From positions 168,712-232,711 of the forward strand of contig NZ_QJQX01000057.1 in the NCBI RefSeq assembly GCF_013393185.1: a DNA stretch of 64,000 bases. The letters are read 5' to 3'. The DNA comes from Sphingobium lactosutens (GTDB lineage Bacteria > Pseudomonadota > Alphaproteobacteria > Sphingomonadales > Sphingomonadaceae). Below the pieces are notes generated by a model, which saw nothing but the letters and a program-made list of their open reading frames with translations, was not told the DNA's origin and made no database searches. The translations under genes were made by a program, and so were the position numbers. Shown here piece by piece: positions 1-14,413 of the stretch (the stretch's first letter is position 1; each line of letters starts with the position of its first letter).

Positions 1-1502
<1,502 letters not shown>

Positions 1503-2510
1503 TCAAATCTTTTTTGCGCCATCGGCCGGAGCGGCCTGGGCGGTCGTTGCCGCCCCTTCTTTTCTCAGCGAACCGCCCTGCGAAAGCACCCACTGGTCGA
1601 ACTGCTCGGGCGGCAGCGCCTCGATCGCGATCGGCATGAAGCCGTGGCGCGCGCCGCACAGTTCCGAACACTGGCCGTAATAGACGCCCGGCTTCTCGAT
1701 GGTGAAGCTCTTCTCATTGAGGCGACCCGGCACGGCGTCCATCTTCACCCAGAGCGAGGGCACGGCGAAGCTGTGGATAACGTCGGCGGCGGTGATGATG
1801 AGCTTGACCGGGCGGCCGGCGGGCAGGACGAGACGATTATCGGGCGCGAGCAGATAGGGCTCGCCATTGGCCTTCGCCTTGTCTTCGGGCAGCAGGTTGG
1901 ACACGAATTCGGGGATGCCCGCATCGGGATATTCATAGCCCCAATACCATTGATAGCCCGTGACCTTGACGGTCAGCGCATCTTTGGGCGCGGGCTTATA
2001 CTGGTCGGCGAGCAGGCCGATCGAGGGCACCGCGATCGCCAGCAGGACCAGCACGGGGACGACCGTCCATAACACTTCGACGAGGGTATTGTGCGAGGTC
2101 TTGGACGGCACCGGGTTGGCGGAGCGGCGATAGCGGATCATCACATAGAGCATCAGCACCAGCACGAAGATGGAGATGATGGTGATGATCGGCAGCAGCA
2201 TCACGTCGTGCAGCCAGCGCGCGGTCTTGCCGGTGTCGGTGAACTGTTCCTGGAGCGTGTATTCGCCAGGGCGGGGCATGCCGATGCCCTCGGTCGGCTT
2301 CATCCGGGGCGGGGCCGCAACCTTTGCGACGGGGGCAGCTTCGGCCGCCGGCGCGGTGGCATTGGCGGCCGATTCGGCGGGAGCGGCGGCATTGTCGGAA
2401 GCCGGCGCGGCAACGGCGGCATTCTCTTGAGCAAGAGCGGGACCGTTCATCGCCATAGCGGGCGCAAAGGCCAATAATCCGGCGAGAACGAGTGACTTCA
2501 CCTTTTTCAT
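1503..2510 (-). CDS. ctaC: Cytochrome c oxidase subunit II
   Basis: Subunit II of the aa3 oxidase (335 aa), which takes electrons from cytochrome c through the binuclear CuA centre. Residues 1-28 form a signal peptide (cleavage near ALA-QEN), followed by an Ala/Pro-rich linker. Two membrane helices lie at about 103-126 and 143-167. The periplasmic cupredoxin domain carries the CuA ligands H246, C281, C285, H289 and M292 in the segment YYGQCSELCGARHGFM. The Ala-rich linker at residues 30-68 is longer than in textbook members but is common in sphingomonads. It is the upstream gene of the ctaC-ctaD pair. Confidence 0.97.
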   Translation of the reverse strand: MKKVKSLVLAGLLAFAPAMAMNGPALAQENAAVAAPASDNAAAPAESAANATAPAAEAAPVAKVAAPPRMKPTEGIGMPRPGEYTLQEQFTDTGKTARWLHDVMLLPIITIISIFVLVLMLYVMIRYRRSANPVPSKTSHNTLVEVLWTVVPVLVLLAIAVPSIGLLADQYKPAPKDALTVKVTGYQWYWGYEYPDAGIPEFVSNLLPEDKAKANGEPYLLAPDNRLVLPAGRPVKLIITAADVIHSFAVPSLWVKMDAVPGRLNEKSFTIEKPGVYYGQCSELCGARHGFMPIAIEALPPEQFDQWVLSQGGSLRKEGAATTAQAAPADGAKKI

Positions 2511-2799
2511 AGCCTCTTCATACCCCTAACCCCTTGGCGCCGCTGCGACGAAGCTGCACTTTTCATGCATGGACTTCGCCCGGTCGGTTCTGTCGCGGCT
2601 TATAGGCAGGCTTTCCGCCAGCCTCAAGCACAGATGGAGCAGATTTTCTTCGCTGTTGCAACGCACTCCCCACCCGCCTATCTCGCAGGTCCACGCATGG
2701 GGGCGTGGACGGGACGCCTTGGGGCGCCCCTTTTGATACAAGGCAGCGGCCCGGAATGCGAACAGGCGACGGGGCCGCGCGACAGGAATAGTGGACGGC

Positions 2800-3381
2800 A
2801 TGACTGACGAGGAAGTATTGGCGGAATTCCGGGCGGCAGGGGCGCTGCTCGAAGGGCATTTCATCCTGTCGTCGGGCCGCCGCAGCGCCAATTATCTGCA
2901 GTGCGCCCGCGTGCTGATGAACGCCGAGCGCGCCGGCAAGCTGGCCCGCGCCACGGTGCAGCAGTTGCCCCGCGAACTGCGGCAGGAGATCGACCTGGTG
3001 GTCTCGCCCGCGATGGGCGGCCTGATCATCGGCCATGAAGTCGGCCGCGCGCTGGACAAGGACGCCGTTTTCCTGGAGCGCCCCGAAGGCACCTTCGAGC
3101 TGCGCCGCGGCTTCGCGATCACGCCGGGCCAGAAGGTGCTGATGGTCGAGGACGTCGTCACCACCGGCTTGTCCTCGCGCCAGGCGATCGAGGCGGTTGA
3201 GGCGGAAGGCGGCATCGTCGTCGCCGAAGTCGCGCTGGTCGACCGTTCGGCCGGCGAAGTGGACCTGGGCGTCCCCTTCTACCCACTCGTCTCCATCAAT
3301 TTCCCGGTCTATGACGAAGACGCCGTGCCGCCCGAACTGGCGGCGGTCCCGGCGATCAAGCCCGGCAGCCGGAAGCAGTAG
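2800..3381 (+). CDS. pyrE: Orotate phosphoribosyltransferase
   Basis: Converts orotate and PRPP to OMP in de novo pyrimidine synthesis. The PRPP-binding loop MVEDVVTTG lies at about residues 115-123, and the protein is a normal 193 aa. I chose the ATG at 2800 because AGGAAT at 2784-2789 is well spaced for it; the in-frame GTG at 2791 would be too close to that site. It is the first gene of a tight run: pdxJ starts 5 bases after its stop. Confidence 0.95.
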   Translation: MTDEEVLAEFRAAGALLEGHFILSSGRRSANYLQCARVLMNAERAGKLARATVQQLPRELRQEIDLVVSPAMGGLIIGHEVGRALDKDAVFLERPEGTFELRRGFAITPGQKVLMVEDVVTTGLSSRQAIEAVEAEGGIVVAEVALVDRSAGEVDLGVPFYPLVSINFPVYDEDAVPPELAAVPAIKPGSRKQ

Positions 3382-3385
3382 TCCG

Positions 3386-4114
3386 ATGAGCGCGCCCCTT
3401 CGCCTTGGCGTCAACATCGACCATGTGGCGACCATCCGCAACGCGCGCGGGGGCGAGCATCCCGACCCGGTCAAGGCTGCCTTGCTGGCGGTGAAGGCCG
3501 GCGCCGACGGCATCACCGCGCATCTGCGCGAGGATCGCCGCCATATCCGCGACGAGGATATCGCCATGCTGATGGCGGCGCTGGACGTGCCGCTGAACCT
3601 AGAGATGGCCGCGACGCAGGAGATGCTGGACATCGCGCTGCGCCACAAGCCGCATGCCGCCTGCATCGTGCCGGAAAAGCGCGAGGAGCGCACGACCGAA
3701 GGCGGCCTCGACGCCGCCGGGCAGATCGAGGTGCTGAAGCCGATCGTCGCGAAGCTGAACGAGGATGGCATTCGCGTCAGCCTATTCATCGAGGCGGATG
3801 CCGCGCAGATCGAAGCGGCGATCCAGCTGGGCGCGCCGGTGGTCGAATTCCACACCGGCGCCTATGCGCACCTGACCGGCGAAGCCCGCGCGGTCGAACT
3901 GCGGCGGATCGCCGACGCGGCGGCGCTGGCGGCCAAGAACGGCATCGAACCCCATGCCGGCCATGGCCTGACCTTCGACAATGTCGCGCCGATCGCCGCC
4001 ATCCCGCAGGTCGCCGAACTCAATATCGGCCATTTCCTGATCGGTGAGGCGATCTTCGGCGGGCTGGAAAGCAGCATCCGCGAGATGCGCCGCCAGATGG
4101 ACCTGGCGCGATGA
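3386..4114 (+). CDS. pdxJ: Pyridoxine 5'-phosphate synthase
   Basis: Condenses 1-deoxyxylulose 5-phosphate with 3-amino-1-hydroxyacetone phosphate, the last ring-forming step of DXP-dependent vitamin B6 synthesis. It is a 242 aa TIM barrel of typical length. The family signatures [17 protein letters not shown] (residues 7-23), [20 protein letters not shown] and the phosphate-site segment [11 protein letters not shown] are all present. The open frame extends upstream, but the ATG at 3386 gives the canonical N-terminus. It lies between pyrE and acpS; pdxJ-acpS is a classic conserved pair. Confidence 0.97.
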   Translation: MSAPLRLGVNIDHVATIRNARGGEHPDPVKAALLAVKAGADGITAHLREDRRHIRDEDIAMLMAALDVPLNLEMAATQEMLDIALRHKPHAACIVPEKREERTTEGGLDAAGQIEVLKPIVAKLNEDGIRVSLFIEADAAQIEAAIQLGAPVVEFHTGAYAHLTGEARAVELRRIADAAALAAKNGIEPHAGHGLTFDNVAPIAAIPQVAELNIGHFLIGEAIFGGLESSIREMRRQMDLAR

Positions 4115-4127
4115 AGGTGATGCAGCC

Positions 4128-4529
4128 GTGATCATCGGCCTCGGCTCCGACCTCTGCAATATCGAGCGGATCCAGAATTCGCTCGATCGCTTTGGCACAC
4201 GGTTCGAGAGCCGCGTCTTCACCGACGTCGAACAGGCCAAGGCCAATCGCCGCCCCTTCACGAAAGCCGGAACGCTCGCCAAGCGCTTCGCCGCCAAGGA
4301 GGCCTTTTCCAAGGCGGTCGGCACCGGCTTCAAGGCGGGCGTCTTCATGAAGGATATCGGCGTCATTAACGCGCCGTCGGGCGCGCCGACGCTCAAGCTG
4401 ACCGGCGGGGCGCTGGCGCGGTTGGAATCGATGGTCCCGGCCGGGCACAAGCCCGTCATTCATCTGACGCTCACCGACGATCATCCATGGGCGCAGGCCT
4501 TCGTCATCATCGAGGCGCTGCCCCTGTGA
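4128..4529 (+). CDS. acpS: Holo-[acyl-carrier-protein] synthase
   Basis: Transfers 4'-phosphopantetheine from CoA to the serine of apo-ACP and so activates fatty acid synthesis. The protein is 133 aa. The N-terminal [14 protein letters not shown] holds the Mg-binding Asp8, and [18 protein letters not shown] holds the second acidic ligand and the CoA site. The start is a GTG at 4128. The gene follows pdxJ by 13 bases, and its TGA overlaps the GTG start of lepB, indicating translational coupling. Confidence 0.95.
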   Translation: MIIGLGSDLCNIERIQNSLDRFGTRFESRVFTDVEQAKANRRPFTKAGTLAKRFAAKEAFSKAVGTGFKAGVFMKDIGVINAPSGAPTLKLTGGALARLESMVPAGHKPVIHLTLTDDHPWAQAFVIIEALPL

Positions 4530-5458
4530 CGTCCCGGCCCGACGACCCCAACGCCTCCGACTCCAATGAAAGCCAGCCCGTGACGGCCATCGACCTGCCC
4601 GACAATCCCGCCCCCGAAACGCAGGACAGCCAGGACAAGGGCGCTTCGGTCAACTGGCTGCATGAGGTGAAGAGCATCACGCTGCTGATCCTCGCCGTGC
4701 TGGCCTTCCACAGCTTCGTCGCCAAGCCATTCTACATTCCCAGCGAATCGATGATGCCGGTGCTGTTGACGGGCGACCGGCTGGTGGTGAGCAAATTCCC
4801 CTATGGCTGGTCCTATGTCTCGCCCAGTTTCCACCCCCTGCCCTTCCTGAAGGGCCGCATTCTGGGCCGCCTGCCCGAGCGCGGCGATATCGTCATCGTC
4901 AGCCCGCAGAACCGGCGCGAGGATTATATCAAGCGCGTCATCGGCCTGCCCGGCGACATCATCGAGGTGCGCGGCGGGCAGGTGATCCTGAACGGCGTCG
5001 CGGTGCCGCAGAAGGTACTGAAACCGCTGCGCATCCCGGTCGACGGCAATGCGCCCTGCTCGCCGCTGCAATTCCCCGGCGCGCGGGTGACGGGCAAGGA
5101 TGGCCGCGACTATTGCGAACTGCCGGTGCGGCAGGAAATCCTGCCCAACGGCAAGACCTATGTCACCATAGACATGGGGCCAAGCGCGCTCGACTGGTAT
5201 GGTCCGGTTCGCGTGCCGGCGGATCATGTCTTCCTGATGGGCGACAATCGCGACAACAGCGCCGACAGCCGTGCGCCGCTGGAGGAAAATGGCCTGGGCG
5301 GACCGGTGCCGTGGGAAGCGATCGGCGGCCGGGCCGAGTTCATCACCTTCAGCCTGGACGGCGATTCGAGCTGGAACCCGATGAGCTGGATTCATGCCTT
5401 TCGCAGTGGCCGCGCAGGGAACAGCCTGCGCCCGGAGAGCGTTGCAGCTCCGAAATAG
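4526..5458 (+). CDS. lepB: Signal peptidase I
   Basis: Membrane-bound Ser/Lys peptidase that removes Sec and Tat signal peptides. From the GTG at 4526, which overlaps the acpS stop, it has about 310 aa. One helix spans about residues 50-66, followed by the catalytic box [10 protein letters not shown] (nucleophile Ser75), the general base Lys136 in [13 protein letters not shown], and the box E motif [11 protein letters not shown] near residue 238. The N-terminal 40 residues are polar and poorly conserved, so a later GTG start near 4580 is possible. The domain order and length are normal for alphaproteobacteria. Confidence 0.95.
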   Translation: MTSRPDDPNASDSNESQPVTAIDLPDNPAPETQDSQDKGASVNWLHEVKSITLLILAVLAFHSFVAKPFYIPSESMMPVLLTGDRLVVSKFPYGWSYVSPSFHPLPFLKGRILGRLPERGDIVIVSPQNRREDYIKRVIGLPGDIIEVRGGQVILNGVAVPQKVLKPLRIPVDGNAPCSPLQFPGARVTGKDGRDYCELPVRQEILPNGKTYVTIDMGPSALDWYGPVRVPADHVFLMGDNRDNSADSRAPLEENGLGGPVPWEAIGGRAEFITFSLDGDSSWNPMSWIHAFRSGRAGNSLRPESVAAPK

Positions 5459-5484
5459 TCCTGGCTGAATAAGGGGGTTCGGGT

Positions 5485-6549
5485 TTGAGCGACAAACATG
5501 TTCATGTCGAGTTACCCGGCCCGAGCGAAGTCCGCAGCCCACTCGTCCAGCAGGAACTGAAACGCGCGGGCGTCTGGTTCGCGCTCGCCATCGCCATCGC
5601 ACTGGTCGTGCTGCTGGCGCAGCCGCTGATGCTGGTGATGGGCGCGCTGGTGCTGGCGACGATGATGGATGGCGGCACGCGGCTGCTGGGCCGGATATTG
5701 CCGATCGGGCGCGGCTGGCGGCTGGCGATCGTGCTGCTGGGGGCGGTCGCATTCCTCGCCTATACTTTCTACCTCACCGGATCGAGTCTGGCCCAACAGG
5801 CACAGGCGATGCGCGGCATCGTCGAGGCGCAGGTGGCGCGGATCGGCGGCTGGATGCAGCAGTTGGGCATCACCACAACGCCCGATGACCTGAAAGGGCT
5901 GGCGCAACAGGCGATGAGCAGCATGGGCCGGGTGACGGCGGCCGTCGGCACGGCGGTCGGCGCGATCACCAGCGGCGTCATGATGCTGGTGCTGGCCATC
6001 TTCATCGCGGTGGAACCCAAGCTCTACGAGCGCGGCGTCGCCTGGATGCTGCCGATGGAGAAGCGCGCGCATTTCTATGCCATCGCCGACAAGATGGGCT
6101 GGACGCTGCGTCGGCTGATGTTCGGGCGCATCATCGGCATGACGGTGGAGGGCGTGGGCGTCTGGCTGTTCCTCTGGGCAGGCGGCGTACCGATGGCGGG
6201 GCTGCTCGGCATCCTCACCGGCCTGTTCGCCTTCCTGCCCAATATCGGGTCGATCATCTCCGGCGTCCTCATCATCCTCGTCGGATTTTCGGGCGGGATG
6301 CATACCGGCCTCTATGCCTTTGGCGTCTACATGGCGGTGCAGATCGTCGACGGCTATCTGATCGTGCCGATGGTGGCGAAGCGCGCCACCGACCTGGCCC
6401 CGGCGCTGGTGCTGGGCGCGCAGATCCTGTTCGGCGCGCTGTTCGGCATCATGGGCCTGTTCCTGGCCGATCCCATCGTCGCGATGATCAAGGTCTATCT
6501 GGAGGAACGATCCAAGGCGCTGGCGACGAAACAGATCGTGCGGGAATAG
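5485..6549 (+). CDS. AI-2E family transporter (PerM/YdiK-like permease)
   Basis: A 354 aa polytopic inner-membrane protein of the AI-2E/PerM family, with helices near residues 30-75, 80-95, 150-175 and several between 215 and 335. The family-typical segment PMAGLLGILTGLFAFLPNIGSIISGV lies in the C-terminal half. Members export varied small solutes, and the substrate cannot be read from sequence. The start is taken as the TTG at 5485, downstream of a purine-rich AAGGGGG; no ATG would give a longer product. It follows lepB by 26 bases and may belong to that operon. Confidence 0.85.
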   Translation: MSDKHVHVELPGPSEVRSPLVQQELKRAGVWFALAIAIALVVLLAQPLMLVMGALVLATMMDGGTRLLGRILPIGRGWRLAIVLLGAVAFLAYTFYLTGSSLAQQAQAMRGIVEAQVARIGGWMQQLGITTTPDDLKGLAQQAMSSMGRVTAAVGTAVGAITSGVMMLVLAIFIAVEPKLYERGVAWMLPMEKRAHFYAIADKMGWTLRRLMFGRIIGMTVEGVGVWLFLWAGGVPMAGLLGILTGLFAFLPNIGSIISGVLIILVGFSGGMHTGLYAFGVYMAVQIVDGYLIVPMVAKRATDLAPALVLGAQILFGALFGIMGLFLADPIVAMIKVYLEERSKALATKQIVRE

Positions 6550-6773
6550 GAAAGTCGCGGCTTAACTTCGCACATTTCCCGCTAGTTTCGACATTAACTG
6601 TCCGATGTTGGAAATTATCGTTCGCACAGGGCACTGGATATCGCCCCGACGCTTATCCCTACCAGCCCCGCCCACAATAGGACAGCATGGCGTTGCGATG
6701 ATGGAACGTCCCGCCTGTTCCGCGCTTTTTCAACATGATAATGTTCGACAATCATGAGAAGAGGAGTCGCGCG

Positions 6774-7103
6774 ATGACCGTGGGCCTGGACAAGGAAAAG
6801 AAGCTGCATTTCGACCTGACCAATGTCGGCATGCGGGCGCAGGCAACGGCCGTCGGCCTGTTGCAGCTGTGCCGGGAATTGCGCAGCGCGGGCATATTGG
6901 ACGATGCCGCGATCGAGCGGATCAAGGGTGCGATCGCCTGCGACATCGAGGTATCGGCCCCCCGTTCCGTCGCGACCGCCGCCTATCGGCAGGATATCAA
7001 GGGACGGCTGGACCAGCTTTTTTCCGGCGAAGCGAAGATGGGCAGCGCGGATGCGCTGGCCTTCGGTGCCCGGCCGGGCGGCGCCGGCCAGGAAAAACAC
7101 TGA
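6774..7103 (+). CDS. Small conserved hypothetical protein
   Basis: A 109 aa soluble protein, MTVGLDKEKKLHFDLTNVG.., with no signal peptide or membrane segment. It is predicted to be largely helical between about residues 20 and 95. I chose the ATG at 6774 because it follows GAAGAGGAG; an in-frame ATG at 6735 would add 13 unconvincing residues. I do not recognise a family. It stands alone between the AI-2E permease (same strand, 224 bases upstream) and the convergent FKBP gene. Confidence 0.6.
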   Translation: MTVGLDKEKKLHFDLTNVGMRAQATAVGLLQLCRELRSAGILDDAAIERIKGAIACDIEVSAPRSVATAAYRQDIKGRLDQLFSGEAKMGSADALAFGARPGGAGQEKH

Positions 7104-7116
7104 TCGGGCAAAAGAA

Positions 7117-7139
7117 AAGGGGCCGACTGGCGGCCCCTT
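7117..7139 (-). terminator. Rho-independent terminator of the rpsU-FKBP unit
   Basis: A 9 bp stem (AAGGGGCCG/CGGCCCCTT) with a 5-base loop. Read on the minus strand it is followed by TTTTCTTTT, so it serves the minus-strand FKBP gene that ends 25 bases away. The T-tract is missing on the plus strand, although the stem could still slow polymerase leaving the upstream plus-strand gene. Confidence 0.8.
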
Positions 7140-7163
7140 CCTCGACTCATCTGGCTGTGTAGG

Positions 7164-7754
7164 TCAGTGGCCGGCAGGCGGCACTGCACCCGGCATGGCA
7201 CCCTGCGGCGGAATGCCACCCTGCTGCTGCATCATCTGCTGCTGCAGCTGCATCAGTTCCGCCTTCGACTTGAAGTCGTGCAGCGACACGTCGAACACCA
7301 GCACCGAACCACCGGGGATCGGGCCGTTATCGGCGTCGCCATAGCCGAGCTGCGGCGGAATCCACAGGCGATACTTACCGCCCTTCTTCATCTTCTGAAG
7401 ACCTTCGGAGAAGCCGGGCACCACGCCGTCAATCGGCATCGGCGCCTGCGGATTCTCGTCGAAGACCGTGCCGTCGAGCAGCGCGCCCTTATATCCGACC
7501 AGCGCGACGTCCGCGACGGTCGGGCTGGCGCCCGTGCCTTCTTCCAGCACCTTGTACTGGAGGCCCGATTCGGTCGTCACCACGCCGGCTTCATGCGCAT
7601 TCTGCGACAGGAAGGCCGCCGGCGACGCCGCGACACCCTGCTGCCCTGCCCAGGCAAGGCCACCCGCGGCCAGCGCGACGGCGGCAATGCCAACCCAGAG
7701 CCGCGTCAGCGACCCCTTGGCGATAGGACGAAGGGGAACGGCCGTCGTGGACAT
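7164..7754 (-). CDS. FKBP-type peptidyl-prolyl cis-trans isomerase
   Basis: A 196 aa proline isomerase. A short N-terminal tail and one hydrophobic segment (about 18-36, VGIAAVALAAGGLAWA) act as signal or membrane anchor. The FKBP domain spans about residues 58-160, with the family blocks ESGLQYKVLEEGTGASPT, LLDGTVFDENPQAPMPIDGVVPGFSEGLQKMKKGG and RLWIPPQLGYGDADNGPIPGGSVLVFDVSL. The C-terminus is Gln/Pro-rich (LQQQMMQQQGG), probably a flexible tail. It probably folds proteins in the periplasm. It is the second gene after rpsU, 74 bases downstream of that gene's stop. Confidence 0.92.
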   Translation of the reverse strand: MSTTAVPLRPIAKGSLTRLWVGIAAVALAAGGLAWAGQQGVAASPAAFLSQNAHEAGVVTTESGLQYKVLEEGTGASPTVADVALVGYKGALLDGTVFDENPQAPMPIDGVVPGFSEGLQKMKKGGKYRLWIPPQLGYGDADNGPIPGGSVLVFDVSLHDFKSKAELMQLQQQMMQQQGGIPPQGAMPGAVPPAGH

Positions 7755-7828
7755 GGGCGGAAGCTCGCTAATTCAGGGCAGGAAAGTCGTCGGCAGACGG
7801 GGCAGCGGATGCCGCCCCGATACGGCGC

Positions 7829-8035
7829 TTACTTCGCGCCGTCGCGCTCGGCGCGCTTGCGTTCCATCTTGCGCGCGCGGCGGACCGCAGCGGCCTTTTC
7901 ACGGGCGCGCTTTTCCGACGGCTTCTCATAGTGGCGACGCAGCTTCATTTCGCGATACACGCCTTCACGCTGCAGCTTCTTCTTGAGCGCGCGGAGGGCC
8001 TGGTCGACATTGTTGTCGCGAACGATGATCTGCAT
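7829..8035 (-). CDS. rpsU: 30S ribosomal protein S21
   Basis: Small basic ribosomal protein involved in translation initiation. From the ATG at 8035 the product is 68 aa, [20 protein letters not shown].., with the S21 signature in full and a Lys/Arg/Ala-rich helical tail ([21 protein letters not shown]). An in-frame upstream start at 8053 would add six residues outside the family's usual N-terminus, so I rejected it. It heads the unit with the FKBP gene. Confidence 0.95.
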   Translation of the reverse strand: MQIIVRDNNVDQALRALKKKLQREGVYREMKLRRHYEKPSEKRAREKAAAVRRARKMERKRAERDGAK

Positions 8036-8260
8036 AAGTCCGTCAATCTCCAATCAAAAACGGGCGGTTCGCCGGGACAGAAAGTCCTTCCCGACGGCCC
8101 GACCGAATAGCAAAGCCAGTGAGTCGTCGCAGGTCACCCTGCGCCATGTGGGCGGCGCCCTACCAGTGCAGGCACGCAAATTCAACCCAAAAGGCCCCAA
8201 TCTCGACATTTGCGACGAGCGGGCGGATAGTGCGGCCATAAAAGACACAGGAGGATCGCC

Positions 8261-9019
8261 ATGGCAACAGCCGCGCACAAGCCCCACATGTCCACCCAGG
8301 AATGGGAGGCGCGCCAGCAACTCGCCGCCTGCTATCGCATCTTCGACCATCTGGGTTGGTCGGAACTGATCTACAATCACATCACGCTGCGGGTGCCGGG
8401 AGAAGAAAATAGCTTTCTGATCAACCCCTTCGGCCTTGGCTATCATGAGGTAACGGCGTCCAATCTGGTGAAGATCGATATTGACGGCCAGGTGCTGGAC
8501 GGCAGCCCCTATCCGGTCAACCGCGCCGGCTTCACCCAGCACAGCGTCTTCCACCGGCATCTGCCCGACGCCCATTGCATCATCCACACGCATACGACGG
8601 CGGGCATGGCGGTGAGCGCGACGAAAGAAGGGCTGCGGCCGATCAGCTTCTACGCCGCCGCCTTTATCGGCCAGATCGCCTATCATGACTTTGAGGGCGT
8701 CACGATTCGGCCAGACGAGGGCGAAAGGCTGATCGCGCATCTGGGCGACAAGCGGGTGATGATGCTGCGCAACCATGGGACTTTGGTGATGGCGTCGACT
8801 TTGCCCGAGGCGTTCCTGAAGCAGTGGCTGCTCCAGCGGGCGTGCGAGATTCAGGTCGCGGCGGGTGCGGCCGGGACGCCGGTCGACATCCCGCCCGACG
8901 TGATCGCAGTGCACCAGCGCGATCTGGCGGGCGTGCAACTGCCTGTCGGGCCGGGCGTGCCGGATTTCCAGTCGATGGTCCGGGTGATCGATCGGGTCGA
9001 TTCGAGCTGGCAGCGGTAA
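8261..9019 (+). CDS. Class II aldolase/adducin family protein
   Basis: A 252 aa zinc-dependent class II aldolase/adducin fold protein. ELIYNHITLRVPG lies near residues 35-47, the metal-ligand cluster CIIHTHTTAGMAVSA near 108-122, and the third His in MLRNHGTLV near 170. The set matches the L-fuculose-phosphate aldolase superfamily, but the subgroup in proteobacteria annotated only as 'class II aldolase/adducin' often has no known substrate. The start ATG follows AGGAGG at the right distance. It is monocistronic and convergent with the oxoprolinase-like gene. Confidence 0.9.
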   Translation: MATAAHKPHMSTQEWEARQQLAACYRIFDHLGWSELIYNHITLRVPGEENSFLINPFGLGYHEVTASNLVKIDIDGQVLDGSPYPVNRAGFTQHSVFHRHLPDAHCIIHTHTTAGMAVSATKEGLRPISFYAAAFIGQIAYHDFEGVTIRPDEGERLIAHLGDKRVMMLRNHGTLVMASTLPEAFLKQWLLQRACEIQVAAGAAGTPVDIPPDVIAVHQRDLAGVQLPVGPGVPDFQSMVRVIDRVDSSWQR

Positions 9020-9030
9020 AGGCCAGCAGC

Positions 9031-9095
9031 CATTCCCTTCGAGCGTGTCGAGGAGCGGTTAGAGGTTTCTCGACACGCTCGAAACGAACGGAGGT
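9031..9095. repeat. REP-like palindrome, copy 1
   Basis: Perfect 15 bp arms TTCGAGCGTGTCGAG (9038-9052) and its complement (9069-9083), followed by AACGAACGGAGGT. The same palindrome family recurs at 17812 and 22733. It lies between the 3' ends of two convergent genes and could form a stem that ends transcription in both directions. Confidence 0.85.
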
Positions 9096-9102
9096 GGATG
9101 CA

Positions 9103-12681
<3,579 letters not shown>

Positions 12682-12830
12682 GCGCGACCTGATGGCGGGG
12701 TGGGGGCGGATTGGCAAGCGGGCGACTGGAGCCGGCAGGGGGAATGCGGAACGGTTGCAGTCCTGATACCGTTCCGCACCCCAACTCCCGCCACGGCCAA
12801 AACCGCCGCGGGAAATGACCGAGTAAGGAC

Positions 12831-12855
12831 GGGGCGGATCGTTCAGACCCGCCCC
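12831..12855 (-). terminator. Possible weak terminator of the outer-membrane protein gene
   Basis: GGGGCGG and CCGCCCC pair across an 11-base loop just beyond the stop at 12866. There is no T-tract on either strand, so it may be only a transcript-stabilising hairpin. Confidence 0.35.
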
Positions 12856-12865
12856 ATCTGAAAGA

Positions 12866-13420
12866 TCAGAATTTCGCGACGACGCCCGCCATCGGGCGGA
12901 TCGAATGGAAATTGCCGGTGGTGTCGGCCTGAACGCGCAGGCGGACATTGCTGCTCTGCGCCGACCCGCCCATGTCGGCGGGCGACAATTCAATGCCCGC
13001 GCCATAGGTCATGCCGTGGAAATCCGGGCTATCCTTGCCGAGCGCGGCGAAATTGGTCCACTGATAGCCGACCTTGCCGAAGATCAGGCTGTCCTTGCCC
13101 GCCTTCACGCCGGCGCGGCCCGCCACGCCATATTCCCAGTCGATGTCTCCGGACACGCCCTTGGACGCGGTGCCCTCGACACCCAGCACGACCGGGCCGG
13201 CGACATTATAGTTCACGCCCGCGACGCCTTCGACCATGCGGCCCTTGTAGCCGACCGGCGGAATGCCTTCCTTGCTGGTTTCGCTGTCATAATTATGTAC
13301 GCCGGCCATCACGCCGACATAGGGTTCGATGCGCTTGGCAGAGCCGGCATCGTCCTGCGCCAGGGCGGCGGCGGGAATCAGCGACGCGGCGGCGGCTGCC
13401 GTGAAAAGCAGTGTCTTCAT
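12866..13420 (-). CDS. Outer-membrane beta-barrel protein (opacity/Omp25-like)
   Basis: A 184 aa exported protein: signal peptide 1-21 (cleavage ALA-QDD), alternating hydrophobic and Gly-rich strands, and the terminal residues GVVAKF ending in Phe, as BAM-dependent barrels do. Segments such as [12 protein letters not shown] and [28 protein letters not shown] resemble the eight-stranded opacity/Omp25 porin-like group. Role unknown beyond outer-membrane structure. It lies 185 bases upstream of the oxoprolinase-like gene on the same strand. Confidence 0.8.
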   Translation of the reverse strand: MKTLLFTAAAAASLIPAAALAQDDAGSAKRIEPYVGVMAGVHNYDSETSKEGIPPVGYKGRMVEGVAGVNYNVAGPVVLGVEGTASKGVSGDIDWEYGVAGRAGVKAGKDSLIFGKVGYQWTNFAALGKDSPDFHGMTYGAGIELSPADMGGSAQSSNVRLRVQADTTGNFHSIRPMAGVVAKF

Positions 13421-13735
13421 GGGTGTGACCCTTTTTGTCTGTGGGAAATTTGCGGCGGTGTGGACCCGCCGGGTCGCAGGATCGGCGCTGCAAGCGTCCG
13501 GGCGACGGGTAAGAAATGGCCGGGACCGCCGGAAGGTTTCCTGAACGGATCGCGAAAATCGGGCAAAAGCCGATTATGTGATGGAAAGAACACGGTTTCT
13601 GTCAGCCAGATGAACGGAAACCGACTTTTCTGAACAGGGAATAAATGCTTGCACAGCGCGCCTTTAACCATTCACAACCAATTCAAACTGAGGGCGTTAT
13701 CCCGTCATCAGAAGGACTGTTGAAGGAGACAGGCG
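13421..13735. other. Divergent intergenic region
   Basis: 315 bases between two divergent exported-protein genes. It contains CGGTTTC (13593-13599) paired with GAAACCG (13617-13623). I see no convincing ORF and no clear promoter consensus, although promoters for both flanking genes must lie here. Confidence 0.5.
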
Positions 13736-14413
13736 ATGACTGGGACCACAAGAAGGTTTCTCGCCACCCTTGGCCTGGCCGGTGCGCTGGCCCTGGGTGG
13801 CTGCGCCTATGACGACGGCTATGGCTATGGCGGGGTAAGCGTCGGCAGCGGCTATTATGGCGGCGGCTATTACGACCCCTATTATAGCCCCGGCTATTAT
13901 CCCGGCGGCTATGGCTGGTACGATAATTATTATTATCCGGGCAGCGGCTATTATGTGTACGATCGAGGCGGCAGGCGCCATCGCTGGAACGATGGGCAGC
14001 GCCGCTATTGGGAAGGCCGACGGAGCAACCGTCCCGATGATGGCCGCTGGAGCGGAAATCGTCCGGATGACGGCCGCTGGCGCGATCGCAATCGCAATCC
14101 GTCGGGTCCGGGCAACTGGACGCCGCCGCGCCGGGACGCGAACGGTAACTGGACCCGGCCGAACCCGCCACGCGGCGACGATCGCGGGTCGGGGCGCGGG
14201 CCGGGCCGCTGGCGCGGCAATGACGGCGCGCGCCCGGCGCCGTCCGCCGGATCGCAACCCAATTTCCGCCCACCACAGCAAGGACGTCCACAAATGAGTC
14301 AACCGCGCCCGCAGCGCGAATGGGGCGCCCGCCCCTCCCCCGGCATGCGCGCCGATCGCCCCGTCCGGTCGGGCGGCGGCCGTGAGCCTGGCGCACGGGT
14401 GCGCCCGGACTGA
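13736..14413 (+). CDS. Tyr/Gly-rich lipoprotein of unknown function
   Basis: A 225 aa putative lipoprotein: a Tat-like arginine pair (TTRRFLATLGLAGALALGGC), with lipobox LGGC placing the lipidated Cys near residue 23. Residues 25-75 are a low-complexity Tyr/Gly tract (repeats of YGGGYYDPYYSPGYY). A basic Arg/Asp/Trp region follows with three near-repeats of RPDDGRW / GRWRDRNRN around 100-125, then a Pro/Arg-rich tail. The shape resembles RcnB/YXWGXW-type envelope proteins, but I cannot assign a family. The stop overlaps the next start by one base (TGATG). Confidence 0.7.
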   Translation: MTGTTRRFLATLGLAGALALGGCAYDDGYGYGGVSVGSGYYGGGYYDPYYSPGYYPGGYGWYDNYYYPGSGYYVYDRGGRRHRWNDGQRRYWEGRRSNRPDDGRWSGNRPDDGRWRDRNRNPSGPGNWTPPRRDANGNWTRPNPPRGDDRGSGRGPGRWRGNDGARPAPSAGSQPNFRPPQQGRPQMSQPRPQREWGARPSPGMRADRPVRSGGGREPGARVRPD

